A stretch of DNA of 64,000 nucleotides from Alicyclobacillus tolerans (GTDB lineage Bacteria > Bacillota > Bacilli > Alicyclobacillales > Alicyclobacillaceae). The position numbers and the translations under genes were made by a program. Under the pieces are notes generated by a model. It saw only the letters and a program-made list of their open reading frames with translations, ran no database searches and was not told the origin of the DNA. The stretch is from NCBI RefSeq assembly GCF_021739485.1, contig NZ_JAJFNK010000001.1, positions 186,001 to 250,000 on the forward strand, given 5' to 3'. This document shows positions 41,127-49,097 of the stretch, piece by piece. The number at the start of each line of letters is the position of its first letter. The first letter of the stretch is position 1.

Positions 41127-41920
41127 TGCCCCGCCTGTTTTTCGACCGGGATGCCGCTGGACAGCAGCATTTGACCATTGATGGGGAGCAGGGCCACCAC
41201 TTTGCCCGGGTCTTGCGCGTGCGACCGGGTGAACAGGCTGCCATGGTGTTCAACGGCTCTGCTTACTTGGCCGAAGTCGAATCCGTGGACAGCAAAGCCG
41301 GCACAGTTGCGGTGCGAATTTTGCAGTCCTTGCCGCCGCATGAGCCTGCGGCGCGTGTCTACCTTGTCCAAGGTCTCGCCAAAGGCGACAAGGTGGAGGA
41401 TATTGTACAGCGCTGTACGGAGGTTGGAGTCGCTGGCGTGTTGGTGTGCGCCACTGCGCGCTCCGTGGTGCAACTCGATGAGCGCAAAGCCGCTGCAAAA
41501 ATAGACCGCTGGCGCCGCATCGCGGCCGAGGCTGCGAGTCAGTCGCAGCGCGACGTCATTCCCAGTGTGGACTTCGCCGGCACCGGGTCGCAGGTGACGC
41601 AGTGGCTGGAGCGGCTTCAGCCAGATTTGTTACTGCTTCTCGACGAGGACGAAACGGCGACCGGCTTAAAGCATGCCTTGCACAATCCTGGCGGCCGTCA
41701 AGCGGGGCTTGCAGGGCGGCCGCCGGTCATCGCTATAGCGGTAGGGCCGGAAGGCGGCTGGGACGAGACGGAGCGCATGAGGTTTCGCGACGAGTTCCAG
41801 GCCGTCTCTGTCAGCTTAGGACCCCGCATTTTGCGAACGCAGACCGCCGGTCAAACGGCCCTCTCGGCGATTTTGTACGAATACGGCGAATTGGGAGGTG
41901 AGTCCGGATGTCGACCGTAG
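41123..41920 (+). CDS. rsmE: 16S rRNA (uracil(1498)-N(3))-methyltransferase
   Basis: RsmE methylates U1498 in the decoding centre of 16S rRNA. The 265-residue protein has a small PUA-like N-terminal domain (about 1-75) and a SPOUT-class trefoil-knot methyltransferase. The SAM site includes AVGPEGGWDETE (about residues 209-220) and LGPRILRTQTAGQTAL (about 232-247). It overlaps prmA by four bases and mtaB by thirteen, giving a tightly coupled three-gene unit devoted to ribosome and tRNA modification. Confidence 0.95.
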   Translation: MMPRLFFDRDAAGQQHLTIDGEQGHHFARVLRVRPGEQAAMVFNGSAYLAEVESVDSKAGTVAVRILQSLPPHEPAARVYLVQGLAKGDKVEDIVQRCTEVGVAGVLVCATARSVVQLDERKAAAKIDRWRRIAAEAASQSQRDVIPSVDFAGTGSQVTQWLERLQPDLLLLLDEDETATGLKHALHNPGGRQAGLAGRPPVIAIAVGPEGGWDETERMRFRDEFQAVSVSLGPRILRTQTAGQTALSAILYEYGELGGESGCRP

Positions 41921-43329
41921 CGTTTCACACGCTTGGCTGTAAAGTGAACTTTTACGACACAGAGGGCATTTGGCAGGTGTTTAAAGCCTCCGGATATACG
42001 CAGGTGCCGTTTGATGAGCCTGCGGACGTGTACGTGATCAACACCTGTACGGTCACACACACCGGGGATAAAAAGTCCAGGCAGACGATCCGCCGGGCCG
42101 TGCGCACCAACCCGGACGCTGTGGTGGTGGTCACCGGGTGTTACGCACAGGTGGCTCCTGCAGAAGTCGCCCAGATTCCCGGGGTTGATTTGGTCGTGGG
42201 AAACGACCAGAAGTCGAAGATTGTGGAGCACGTCGAACGCGTTCGAAACGAACAGCAGCCCTTTACGCTCGTCGGAAACATCTTGAAAACCAGAGATTTT
42301 GAAGAACTCGACGTGCCGTATTTTGAAGACCGGATGCGGGCCAATTTAAAAATTCAAGACGGCTGCAACAACTTTTGCACCTTTTGCCTGATTCCTTACG
42401 CACGGGGCTTAATTCGCAGCCGAAAGCCCGAAAGCATCATCGCGCAAGCGCGTAAGCTAGTACATGCAGGTCACCGTGAAATCGTGTTGACCGGCATACA
42501 CACGGGTGGTTATGGGGCGGACCTCGACGGCTACCGGCTCAGTCACTTGCTCGAAGACCTCGAGAAAGTCGAGGATTTGTACCGCGTTCGCATCAGCTCC
42601 ATTGAGGCCAGCGAAATCGACGATCACCTCATTGACGTGCTCAGCCGATCGACGAAGGTGTGTTCGCATCTGCACATTCCTTTGCAGGCAGGGCACAACC
42701 AGGTTTTGCGAAAGATGAACCGCCATTATACGGTGGAGGACTACGCCGCCAAACTCGAAAAACTGCGCCAGGCCCTGCCGGGTTTGGCTGTCACGTCGGA
42801 CGTGATCGTAGGATTCCCGGGGGAGACGGACGAGTTTTTTGACGCGACCGAGCACTTCATTGCCACGCAGCACTTCTCGCAGTTGCACGTCTTCCCGTAT
42901 TCGGCGCGCAAAGGGACGGCGGCAGCGCGCTTTACAGACGTGGTTGCGGAGGACGTCAAGGCCGAGCGCGTCCACAGGCTGCTTTCGCTCTCAGAGAGCT
43001 TGGTACGCGAGTATGCGGCGCAGTTTAAAGGCCGCGTGCTGGAAGTGATCCCGGAAGAACCATTGCAATGGGAGGCAAGCCCGGAAGCACCTTCGTTTCG
43101 CCCCGGCCAGCACCCAGGCGGGAAGTCCGGTTTTTGGCTGATGGGCCATGCCGACAACTACCTAAGGGTAGCATTTCCGGTTCCGCCAGGCGTTGCTCCG
43201 GAGTCGCTGATGGGCGAAGTCTGCTCGGTGCGCATGAACGAGTCTTCAAGTTCAATCCAATATGCGGAGTTCATCTCACAAAGAACGAGCTTTGAACCGG
43301 AGTCGCTGCCGGTGCTGGAGCTGTTGTAA
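41908..43329 (+). CDS. mtaB: tRNA (N6-threonylcarbamoyladenosine(37)-C2)-methylthiotransferase MtaB
   Basis: MtaB converts t6A37 to ms2t6A37 in ANN-decoding tRNAs using two Fe-S clusters. The 473-residue protein has an N-terminal UPF0004 domain with three cluster cysteines (in LGCKVN, INTCTVT and VTGCYAQ). The radical SAM CxxxCxxC is in QDGCNNFCTFCLIP (about residues 151-164), and a C-terminal TRAM domain follows (about 375-465). It overlaps rsmE by 13 bases, with GGGAGG upstream of the ATG. Corresponds to B. subtilis yqeV. Confidence 0.95.
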   Translation: MSTVAFHTLGCKVNFYDTEGIWQVFKASGYTQVPFDEPADVYVINTCTVTHTGDKKSRQTIRRAVRTNPDAVVVVTGCYAQVAPAEVAQIPGVDLVVGNDQKSKIVEHVERVRNEQQPFTLVGNILKTRDFEELDVPYFEDRMRANLKIQDGCNNFCTFCLIPYARGLIRSRKPESIIAQARKLVHAGHREIVLTGIHTGGYGADLDGYRLSHLLEDLEKVEDLYRVRISSIEASEIDDHLIDVLSRSTKVCSHLHIPLQAGHNQVLRKMNRHYTVEDYAAKLEKLRQALPGLAVTSDVIVGFPGETDEFFDATEHFIATQHFSQLHVFPYSARKGTAAARFTDVVAEDVKAERVHRLLSLSESLVREYAAQFKGRVLEVIPEEPLQWEASPEAPSFRPGQHPGGKSGFWLMGHADNYLRVAFPVPPGVAPESLMGEVCSVRMNESSSSIQYAEFISQRTSFEPESLPVLELL

Positions 43330-43343
43330 AGGGGGAAACCAGT

Positions 43344-44672
43344 TTGGCCGGCGAGTTGAAAATTGAACGCGCTGCAGGCGGGCTCGTGGTGCGTACGGTG
43401 AAAAATCAACGGGAAGCTCTGCTCATTGACGACGCGTATGGGCATGTTGCCTTGCCGAAGGGCCACGTAGAACCCGGTGAGAGCTGGGAAGAGGCAGCCA
43501 TCCGGGAGATTGAAGAGGAGACCGGCATTGAGGCAAGGATTCTGGCTCCTTTAGGCCGGGTGGAGTACCCCATTGTCCGGGATGGCGAAGCCGTTCGCAA
43601 ACAGGTTCGCATGTTTTTGCTCGAAGCCGTGGACAACGCACAGGAACCCAGGCCGCAATTGGAAGAACTCGACCGCGCGTATTACAGGCTGTGGGACGAA
43701 GCCGTGGCCCTTCACGACGAGCGGGGATACGCAAACTGGCGGTGGCTGTTTGCGAAAGCGCAGGTACTGCTTCAGTGGCACACTCAGCAGTGGGAGACGC
43801 GCTGGCGGCAGCTGCCAGCGAACGACAGTCTGCAGATTGACCGCATGTGGCCGGACGTGGCTCCGTGGACGAAGCGGCTGTTTGAGGCTCTCGACATGGA
43901 GTTGTCGGCGACTTTTCCGGAAATGAGCAGGCCTTGGGAAACTGCCTCGCCGGAAAACGGCTTCCGCGAGCGTCCTTTGCCCGCATCCCCTGACGAAGCG
44001 GCACAGGCCGTGCAGGGCGCGATTGAACACACCCTGCTCAAGCCTGAAGCCAGCGTCTTGGACATTTTGAGAATTTGCCAGGAAGCCCGCAACCACCATT
44101 TTGCAGCTGTCTGCGTCAATCCCCGGCACACGGCTGAAGTGCATCGAGCGCTTGCCGGAAGCGGTGTGGGGACGTGCGTCGTCGTCGGCTTTCCACTTGG
44201 AGCCGTTACTGCAAAAATGCTTGGGGAAGAAACCAGGCAGGTCATGGAGCTTGGAGCGGACGAGATTGATTGCGTCATTCCAGTAGGAGCCATGCGGGAA
44301 GACGACGTCTGGACTGTGTATGAACACGTTGCGGCAGTATGCCGGGCGGCTCACGCAGACGCCGCACACCCCAAGGTCGTGAAGGCCATCCTGGAAAACC
44401 ACTTCTTGACTTATGAGCAAGTGGCCAAAGCCAGTTGGGTCGCCTTGGCTGCCGGTGCTGATTTTGTGAAGACGTCGACGGGATTCGCTCCTTCCGGGGC
44501 GCGCGTTGCCGACGTTGCGCTCATGGCCCAGGCCGCTGCAAGTACGGGCCGCGTCAAAGCAGCCGGGGGCATCCGCACACGTGAGGATGCGGTGAATTTT
44601 CTGCGCTATGGAGCGGCGAGGCTTGGCACCAGTTCAGGCGCACTGCTTGTCGGGAAGGATGCGTTCGACTAA
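43344..44672 (+). CDS. deoC: Fusion of a Nudix hydrolase and deoxyribose-phosphate aldolase
   Basis: One uninterrupted 442-codon frame encodes two enzymes. Residues 5-120 form a Nudix domain with the complete box G40-x5-E-x7-REIEEETGI. Residues 120-215 are a helical linker with several tryptophans that I cannot assign. Residues 221-440 are deoxyribose-phosphate aldolase: Lys376 in ADFVKTSTGF is the Schiff-base lysine, DCVIPVGAM and VKAAGGIRT supply the other active-site residues. DeoC cleaves 2-deoxyribose 5-phosphate to glyceraldehyde 3-phosphate and acetaldehyde. The Nudix half may clean up nucleotides or sugar diphosphates feeding the same route. TTG start with AAAGGGGG upstream; no frameshift or internal RBS for deoC is evident. 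Confidence 0.88.
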   Translation: MAGELKIERAAGGLVVRTVKNQREALLIDDAYGHVALPKGHVEPGESWEEAAIREIEEETGIEARILAPLGRVEYPIVRDGEAVRKQVRMFLLEAVDNAQEPRPQLEELDRAYYRLWDEAVALHDERGYANWRWLFAKAQVLLQWHTQQWETRWRQLPANDSLQIDRMWPDVAPWTKRLFEALDMELSATFPEMSRPWETASPENGFRERPLPASPDEAAQAVQGAIEHTLLKPEASVLDILRICQEARNHHFAAVCVNPRHTAEVHRALAGSGVGTCVVVGFPLGAVTAKMLGEETRQVMELGADEIDCVIPVGAMREDDVWTVYEHVAAVCRAAHADAAHPKVVKAILENHFLTYEQVAKASWVALAAGADFVKTSTGFAPSGARVADVALMAQAAASTGRVKAAGGIRTREDAVNFLRYGAARLGTSSGALLVGKDAFD

Positions 44673-45569
44673 CCGGGCAAACGATCCGGTCACAGGCCAC
44701 ACGAGCAGGGTGCACAGCGCGTTGAATAGGGTGTGGGCGTTTGCAACCTGCTGGCTGATGGCCGGAGTCAACCAGACCATCAGGTGGCTGTACGGCCCCA
44801 GAAGCGGCAGTGCCAGCGCCACTCCCGACACGTTCAGTAAAACGTGGGACAAGGCCACTTGTTGGGCTGGGCGCGGTTGGCCGATGGCCGCAATCACGGA
44901 AGTGACGCATGTGCCCACGTTGGCGCCCAGGACAATTGCGATGGCCCCGGACAACGGGATGACTCCGTCTGTTGCCAACGCCATCGTGATCACGGTGGTC
45001 GCTGTGCTGGACTGGATGGCCGCGCTGGCCAAAATGCCCGTGACAACGGCGTACAGCGGGTGTTGACCTGCGCTTTGGATCAGCGATGAGAACCAGGGCA
45101 TCTGCGTCATGGGGTGGAGGGAGACAGTCAAGGCCTGCAGACCGATGAAGATCGACGCAAAACCGACCATCGCCATACTTGGGAAGCGAAGCTGCGGGCG
45201 CCGGGTCGCAAAACCAGCCGTCCCCAGGACCAGACTGGGAATGACGATGCCCCACAAGTTGAGCGTAAGAATTAGGGGCATCAGTGTCGAGCCGACGTTC
45301 GATCCGAGCACGACGCCGAGCGCATCGCGAAAGACCATGCTGCCGCTGGCGACCATGCCGACGGTGATGGCGGTAATTGCAGCACTGCTTTGCATCAGGG
45401 CGGTCGAGACGATGCCGGTGGCGATGCCCCGGGTCGGAGTTTGGACAAATCGACGCAAAATCCCGGGGAGCCGTCCTTCGCCAAGGCCAGTAAGTCCGTC
45501 GCGCATGACTTTGAGCCCGCCGAGAAAGGCCACCAAAGAAAGCGCCGCGGCAATCGCGTTGACCCACAT
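44634..45569 (-). CDS. Na/Pi cotransporter family protein (YqeW-like)
   Basis: This membrane protein of 311 residues has two inverted repeats of the NptA/PhoU-type cotransporter, each with a QSSAA/QSSTAT motif (ALMQSSAAITAIT near 60 and AIQSSTATTVITMA near 190). It has about eight hydrophobic helices and probably moves phosphate with sodium; the C-terminal PhoU-like domain of longer members is missing. ATG at 45567-45569 is preferred because GGGGGTG lies at the right distance on the minus strand; an ATG 15 bases upstream has no RBS. Its 3' end overlaps the tail of the Nudix-DeoC gene by 39 bases on the opposite strand. The B. subtilis counterpart yqeW is in the same place. Confidence 0.88.
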   Translation of the reverse strand: MWVNAIAAALSLVAFLGGLKVMRDGLTGLGEGRLPGILRRFVQTPTRGIATGIVSTALMQSSAAITAITVGMVASGSMVFRDALGVVLGSNVGSTLMPLILTLNLWGIVIPSLVLGTAGFATRRPQLRFPSMAMVGFASIFIGLQALTVSLHPMTQMPWFSSLIQSAGQHPLYAVVTGILASAAIQSSTATTVITMALATDGVIPLSGAIAIVLGANVGTCVTSVIAAIGQPRPAQQVALSHVLLNVSGVALALPLLGPYSHLMVWLTPAISQQVANAHTLFNALCTLLVWPVTGSFARLVERILPDKQCA

Positions 45570-45649
45570 GGACAACACCCCCATGTTTCCAAAACTTATG
45601 TCCTGTAAGGCTCAGACATGCCTAGCGAAAGATTCCGAAGGTGCTGTAT

Positions 45650-45679
45650 TTGACACCCGATTTTTGGCTGTACTATAAT
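45650..45679 (+). promoter_or_regulatory. Strong sigma-A promoter for rpsU-yqeY
   Basis: Perfect TTGACA (45650-45655) and TATAAT (45674-45679) boxes are 18 bases apart, 47 bases before rpsU. Confidence 0.9.
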
Positions 45680-45725
45680 ACGTCTGATTGATGATTTGCC
45701 ATGGTTCGGAGGGAGGGAGAAAAAG

Positions 45726-45905
45726 ATGTCAGAAGTCAAGGTTCGCAAGAACGAATCATTGGACAGTGCTCTTCGCCGTTTTAAGAAGGCGACTGCAAAA
45801 GACGGTATTTTGGCCGAGATGCGCAAACGCAAACACTACGAGAAGCCAAGCGTGGCCAAGAAAAAGAAGTCCGAGGCGGCGCGCAAGAAGAAAAAAGCGT
45901 ACTGA
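45726..45905 (+). CDS. rpsU: 30S ribosomal protein S21
   Basis: The 59-residue basic protein opens [21 protein letters not shown], the standard S21 N-terminus, and ends in a lysine/arginine-rich tail [15 protein letters not shown]. It binds near the anti-Shine-Dalgarno region of the 30S subunit. The ATG at 45726 has GGAGGGAGGGAG upstream. A strong consensus promoter precedes it. yqeY follows 22 bases later, the same pair as in B. subtilis. Confidence 0.97.
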   Translation: MSEVKVRKNESLDSALRRFKKATAKDGILAEMRKRKHYEKPSVAKKKKSEAARKKKKAY

Positions 45906-45927
45906 TTGGTAGCTAGGAGGCCGACGC

Positions 45928-46371
45928 ATGAGTTTGTCCCAGCAACTATCGGAAGACCTAAAACAAGCGATGAAGGACAAAGACAAATTGCGTTTGTCCG
46001 TGATTCGAATGGTGCGGGCGGCCGTCAAGAACAAGGAAATTGATTCCGGAACAACGCTCACAGACGATGAGATTGTTCAAGTGGTTCAAAAGGAACTCAA
46101 GCAACGCCGAGACTCCCTCCAGGTGTTCGAGAGTGCTGGAAGAACCGATTTGGCAGATGAGGTCAAGTCCGAAATTGACATCTTGATGACATATTTACCG
46201 GCACAGTTGTCGGATGACGAGCTGCAGTCCTTGGTTCAAGAGGCGATTGCGCAAGCAGGAGCCAAGAGCAAAGGAGACATCGGCAAAGTGATGCCGGTGG
46301 TCATGCCGAAGGTCAAAGGCCGCGCAGATGGGAAGAAAGTTCAACAGATGGTTCAGGCACTTTTACCTTAG
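45928..46371 (+). CDS. yqeY: GatB/YqeY domain-containing protein
   Basis: This 147-residue protein is related to the C-terminal tRNA-binding helical domain of the GatB amidotransferase subunit, but stands alone. Typical blocks are KDKLRLSVIRMVRAAVKNKEID (about 19-40) and LPAQLSDDELQSLV. It may bind tRNA; its cellular role is not established. AGGAGG precedes the ATG. It is co-transcribed with rpsU and followed by a strong terminator. Confidence 0.92.
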   Translation: MSLSQQLSEDLKQAMKDKDKLRLSVIRMVRAAVKNKEIDSGTTLTDDEIVQVVQKELKQRRDSLQVFESAGRTDLADEVKSEIDILMTYLPAQLSDDELQSLVQEAIAQAGAKSKGDIGKVMPVVMPKVKGRADGKKVQQMVQALLP

Positions 46372-46424
46372 GTAACTTGCTTAGTCAAACTTGCCCCACC
46401 CGGGGTACAATCTGCGTTCGAATC

Positions 46425-46458
46425 AAACAAGCCCTGCCCGTGCGGCAGGGCTTGTTTT
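46425..46458 (+). terminator. Strong terminator after yqeY
   Basis: AAACAAGCCCTGCC (46425-46438), loop CGTGC, and GGCAGGGCTTGTTT (46444-46457) make a perfect 14-bp stem running into T bases. Confidence 0.95.
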
Positions 46459-46480
46459 GTACTAGCTGGGAGCTTGCCCT

Positions 46481-46488
46481 CATACCTT
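46481..46488 (+). promoter_or_regulatory. Possible sigma-E -10 box before yqfC
   Basis: CATACCTT resembles the sigma-E -10 consensus CATACAnT, 22 bases before the yqfC start. I could not place a convincing -35. The yqfC-yqfD pair is known to be sigma-E controlled in B. subtilis, which motivates the call. Confidence 0.3.
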
Positions 46489-46509
46489 AAGTGATGGGAG
46501 GGGACAATC

Positions 46510-46806
46510 ATGCGAGCTTTCGGCCCACGCTTCAAGCAAGCAGTCACGAATCTTCTGGCATTGCCATCGGATGCAATTTTAGACGTCTCCCGGCTGACTT
46601 GCGTGGACGGCTCTGAGGTCGTCGTGGAAAACGTCGTTGCCTTAATTCACGTTGGTCAAAAGGAGATCCAGCTCGATTTGGGAAACATGGTTTTGCACCT
46701 TGTTGGTGACGACTTTGAGGTCACTTTAGTAGCCGGCAACGAGGTCCACATGCGAGGGCAGGTTACTGAAGTCCGCTACATCCGGCAAGGAGGGAACCCG
46801 GCTTGA
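46510..46806 (+). CDS. yqfC: Sporulation protein YqfC
   Basis: A 98-residue protein of the YabP/YqfC family (PF07873-type), needed for efficient sporulation in the mother cell. The pattern LTCVDGSEVVVENVVALIHVGQKEIQLDLG and LHLVGDDFEVTLVAGNEVHMRGQV matches the family's repeated beta-strand fold, related to the N-terminal part of spore coat morphogens. ATGGGAGGGG precedes the ATG. It overlaps yqfD by four bases, which indicates a shared mRNA. Confidence 0.92.
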   Translation: MRAFGPRFKQAVTNLLALPSDAILDVSRLTCVDGSEVVVENVVALIHVGQKEIQLDLGNMVLHLVGDDFEVTLVAGNEVHMRGQVTEVRYIRQGGNPA

Positions 46807-48005
46807 AAACCTCCCGCTTCGACCACGTGGTGTTCGGCGCACTCCATATGGAACTTCGCGGCGCAAACGCAAACGAAACGATCGCAGATATGCAGCGCCA
46901 GGGCATTTCGATGTCCCACATCCGGATGCGCGAGGGTGCGTGCACTTTAGTCATCGGCCTGCGCGACTTTCCACATGCGTACCGCGTGTGCCGCAGCCAT
47001 GGGGTGAAAATCCACTTTATCGCGAAAGAAGGCCTTCCGTTCGCATTGCGGCATGCCTCGAGGCGCAAGTCCTTGCTGGTCGGGGTCGCACTGTTTGCCG
47101 CTGTTTTATATGGACTCAATTCAATGGTGTGGCAGGTCAGCGTGTCTGGAGTCAAAGAAGATACTGCGGCAGCGGTGCTTCAGGCAGCACGAGACAACGG
47201 GTTGTACGTGGGGGCGTTTAAAAGTTCGATAGGGTCGTTGGAACAGATTCAGCGCAAAATTCTTCAAGAGATGCCTTCGTTGGTTTGGGTGGGAATCCAA
47301 ATGGAAGGGACAAAGGCCCAGTTGAAAGTGGTGGAGAGAATCCCCGGGGTGGACGTCAAAGAGGAGCAGCCCCACAACGTGATCGCCTCCAAACCTGCCG
47401 TTGTCCGCAAAGTGTTGGCGAGCCGGGGCGAAGTGATGGTGAAGCCTGGACAGACGGTTCAACCGGGACAGGTGTTGATTTCAGGTTCTTTGGGCGGCGG
47501 GTCGAAACTGGTTCCGGCTACGGGCGAAGTACTTGCGGAAGTTTGGTATACCAGCAAGGTTCAACTGCCTTTGCGCGTGCGCCAGAGTCAACTGACCGGC
47601 GCATTTGTAGACCACCAATACGTAGTGGTAGGGCCGCTGGCTTTGCGGGTATGGGGATGGCGTGAGCCCAATTACAACGAGATTGTACAACGCGTCAACG
47701 AGTCGGATTGGCACTTTGGAAAGTGGCGCTTGCCGGTTCAATGGGAAAACGTCAAAGACTACGAAGTGAATCAGTCTGCGGTGGCAAAAACAGTGGCCCA
47801 AGCGCAGCAGCAGGCCCTGGACTTGGCCAAGCAGGACGTGTTTGTCCAAATGCACGAAACTGGGGCGGTTTTAGGCCAGACCGTTTTACAGCACGAAGTC
47901 ACACATGGTAAGCTATATACAACCGTTTTGACACGCGTTGAAGAGAACATTGGTGTTCCGGGACCGATTCAACCTCCTCCGGCGCCGAAGACTCCATCTT
48001 CATGA
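46803..48005 (+). CDS. yqfD: Sporulation protein YqfD (stage IV)
   Basis: The 400-residue protein has an N-terminal soluble region (about 1-85), one transmembrane helix near residues 90-108 (SLLVGVALFAAVLYGL) and a large C-terminal domain presumably outside the membrane. The block VWVGIQMEGTKAQLKVVERIPG is typical of YqfD. YqfD acts in the mother cell during engulfment-stage sporulation and supports sigma-G activity; the mechanism is not resolved. The start is TTG at 46803, coupled to yqfC. The 3' end is 46 bases before the phoH start. Confidence 0.92.
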   Translation: MKTSRFDHVVFGALHMELRGANANETIADMQRQGISMSHIRMREGACTLVIGLRDFPHAYRVCRSHGVKIHFIAKEGLPFALRHASRRKSLLVGVALFAAVLYGLNSMVWQVSVSGVKEDTAAAVLQAARDNGLYVGAFKSSIGSLEQIQRKILQEMPSLVWVGIQMEGTKAQLKVVERIPGVDVKEEQPHNVIASKPAVVRKVLASRGEVMVKPGQTVQPGQVLISGSLGGGSKLVPATGEVLAEVWYTSKVQLPLRVRQSQLTGAFVDHQYVVVGPLALRVWGWREPNYNEIVQRVNESDWHFGKWRLPVQWENVKDYEVNQSAVAKTVAQAQQQALDLAKQDVFVQMHETGAVLGQTVLQHEVTHGKLYTTVLTRVEENIGVPGPIQPPPAPKTPSS

Positions 48006-48051
48006 CGTGCAAGGTCCTACATCATCGTGGTTTGAAGGAGTTGGATTCCTG

Positions 48052-49029
48052 TTGACGCAGGACTACATAGTCCGCAAATGGACGTTCGCCAATAACGACG
48101 AAGCTGTATCGGTACTCGGTCCGCACGATGCTCTGGTGAAAGTGCTGGACGGTGCGTTCCACGCGAAAGTGACGATGCGCGGCACGGAAGTTTCGTTTGC
48201 TGGAACTGAAGAAGAGGTTAATCAAATGTACGCCACGATGCGGACAATCACCCAATTGTCGCAACTCGGCGTACATTTGTCTGAGGGTGACTATCGTTAC
48301 GCCATTGAATTGGCAAAAAATGACGAGTTGGAAGAATTAATCGCCTTGTATACGACCGAGGTCGCCACGACGTTTAAGGGCAAGGCCGTGCGCGTCAAGA
48401 CCTTGGGACAGCGCCACTACGTGGGGGCCATCCAAAAAAACGACATCGTGTTTGGGATTGGGCCCGCCGGCACCGGAAAGACATACCTGGCTGTGGCCAT
48501 GGCCGTCATGGCTCTAAAGCGAGGCGAAGTGAAGCGGATTGTGCTTACGCGCCCGGCTGTGGAGGCTGGAGAGAACCTCGGCTTTTTGCCAGGGGACTTG
48601 CAAGAGAAGGTGGACCCCTACCTGCGTCCGTTGTACGATGCGCTGTACAACGTTTACGGAACGGAACAGGTCCAGCGGGCACTTGAGCGCGGCAACATTG
48701 AAATTGCACCGTTAGCCTATATGCGCGGGCGCACATTGGACGATTCGTTTGTCATTTTGGACGAAGCTCAAAATACGACGCCGGAACAAATGAAAATGTT
48801 TTTGACGCGGCTGGGTTTTGGTTCGAAAATGGTGATCACAGGAGACGTTACGCAGATCGACTTGCCGTCTGGACGGTTGTCCGGCCTCATCGAGGCGACC
48901 CGCATCCTAGACAACATTCCGGAAATTGCATTTCACTTTTTCACTTCGCACGACGTCGTGAGGCACCATTTGGTACAGAGAATCATTGAGGCGTACGAAG
49001 GGGCTAAACCGCCGACTGGCGCGTCCTAG
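48052..49029 (+). CDS. phoH: PhoH-like ATPase
   Basis: This 325-residue P-loop ATPase has an N-terminal RNA-binding-like region, Walker A GPAGTGKTY (about residues 143-151) and Walker B FVILDEAQNTT (about 232-242). PhoH proteins are predicted RNA helicase/ATPases linked to ribosome maturation and always lie beside ybeY. TTG at 48052 with AAGGAG at 48035-48040 is chosen; a longer upstream frame overlaps yqfD and lacks family similarity. The order phoH-pgpH-ybeY is as in B. subtilis. Confidence 0.94.
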   Translation: MTQDYIVRKWTFANNDEAVSVLGPHDALVKVLDGAFHAKVTMRGTEVSFAGTEEEVNQMYATMRTITQLSQLGVHLSEGDYRYAIELAKNDELEELIALYTTEVATTFKGKAVRVKTLGQRHYVGAIQKNDIVFGIGPAGTGKTYLAVAMAVMALKRGEVKRIVLTRPAVEAGENLGFLPGDLQEKVDPYLRPLYDALYNVYGTEQVQRALERGNIEIAPLAYMRGRTLDDSFVILDEAQNTTPEQMKMFLTRLGFGSKMVITGDVTQIDLPSGRLSGLIEATRILDNIPEIAFHFFTSHDVVRHHLVQRIIEAYEGAKPPTGAS

Positions 49030-49097
49030 GCCAATGAATTTGTGCCGCGCCCGTTTCGACGCGCTCGTTTCGAAAAGAAGTAAGGGGATTGTTTTGA

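Noticed and set aside
44554-45567. 337-codon second frame on the minus strand in the Na/Pi transporter
   Set aside because: It is a shadow in a different frame of the transporter, which has clear QSSAA motifs.
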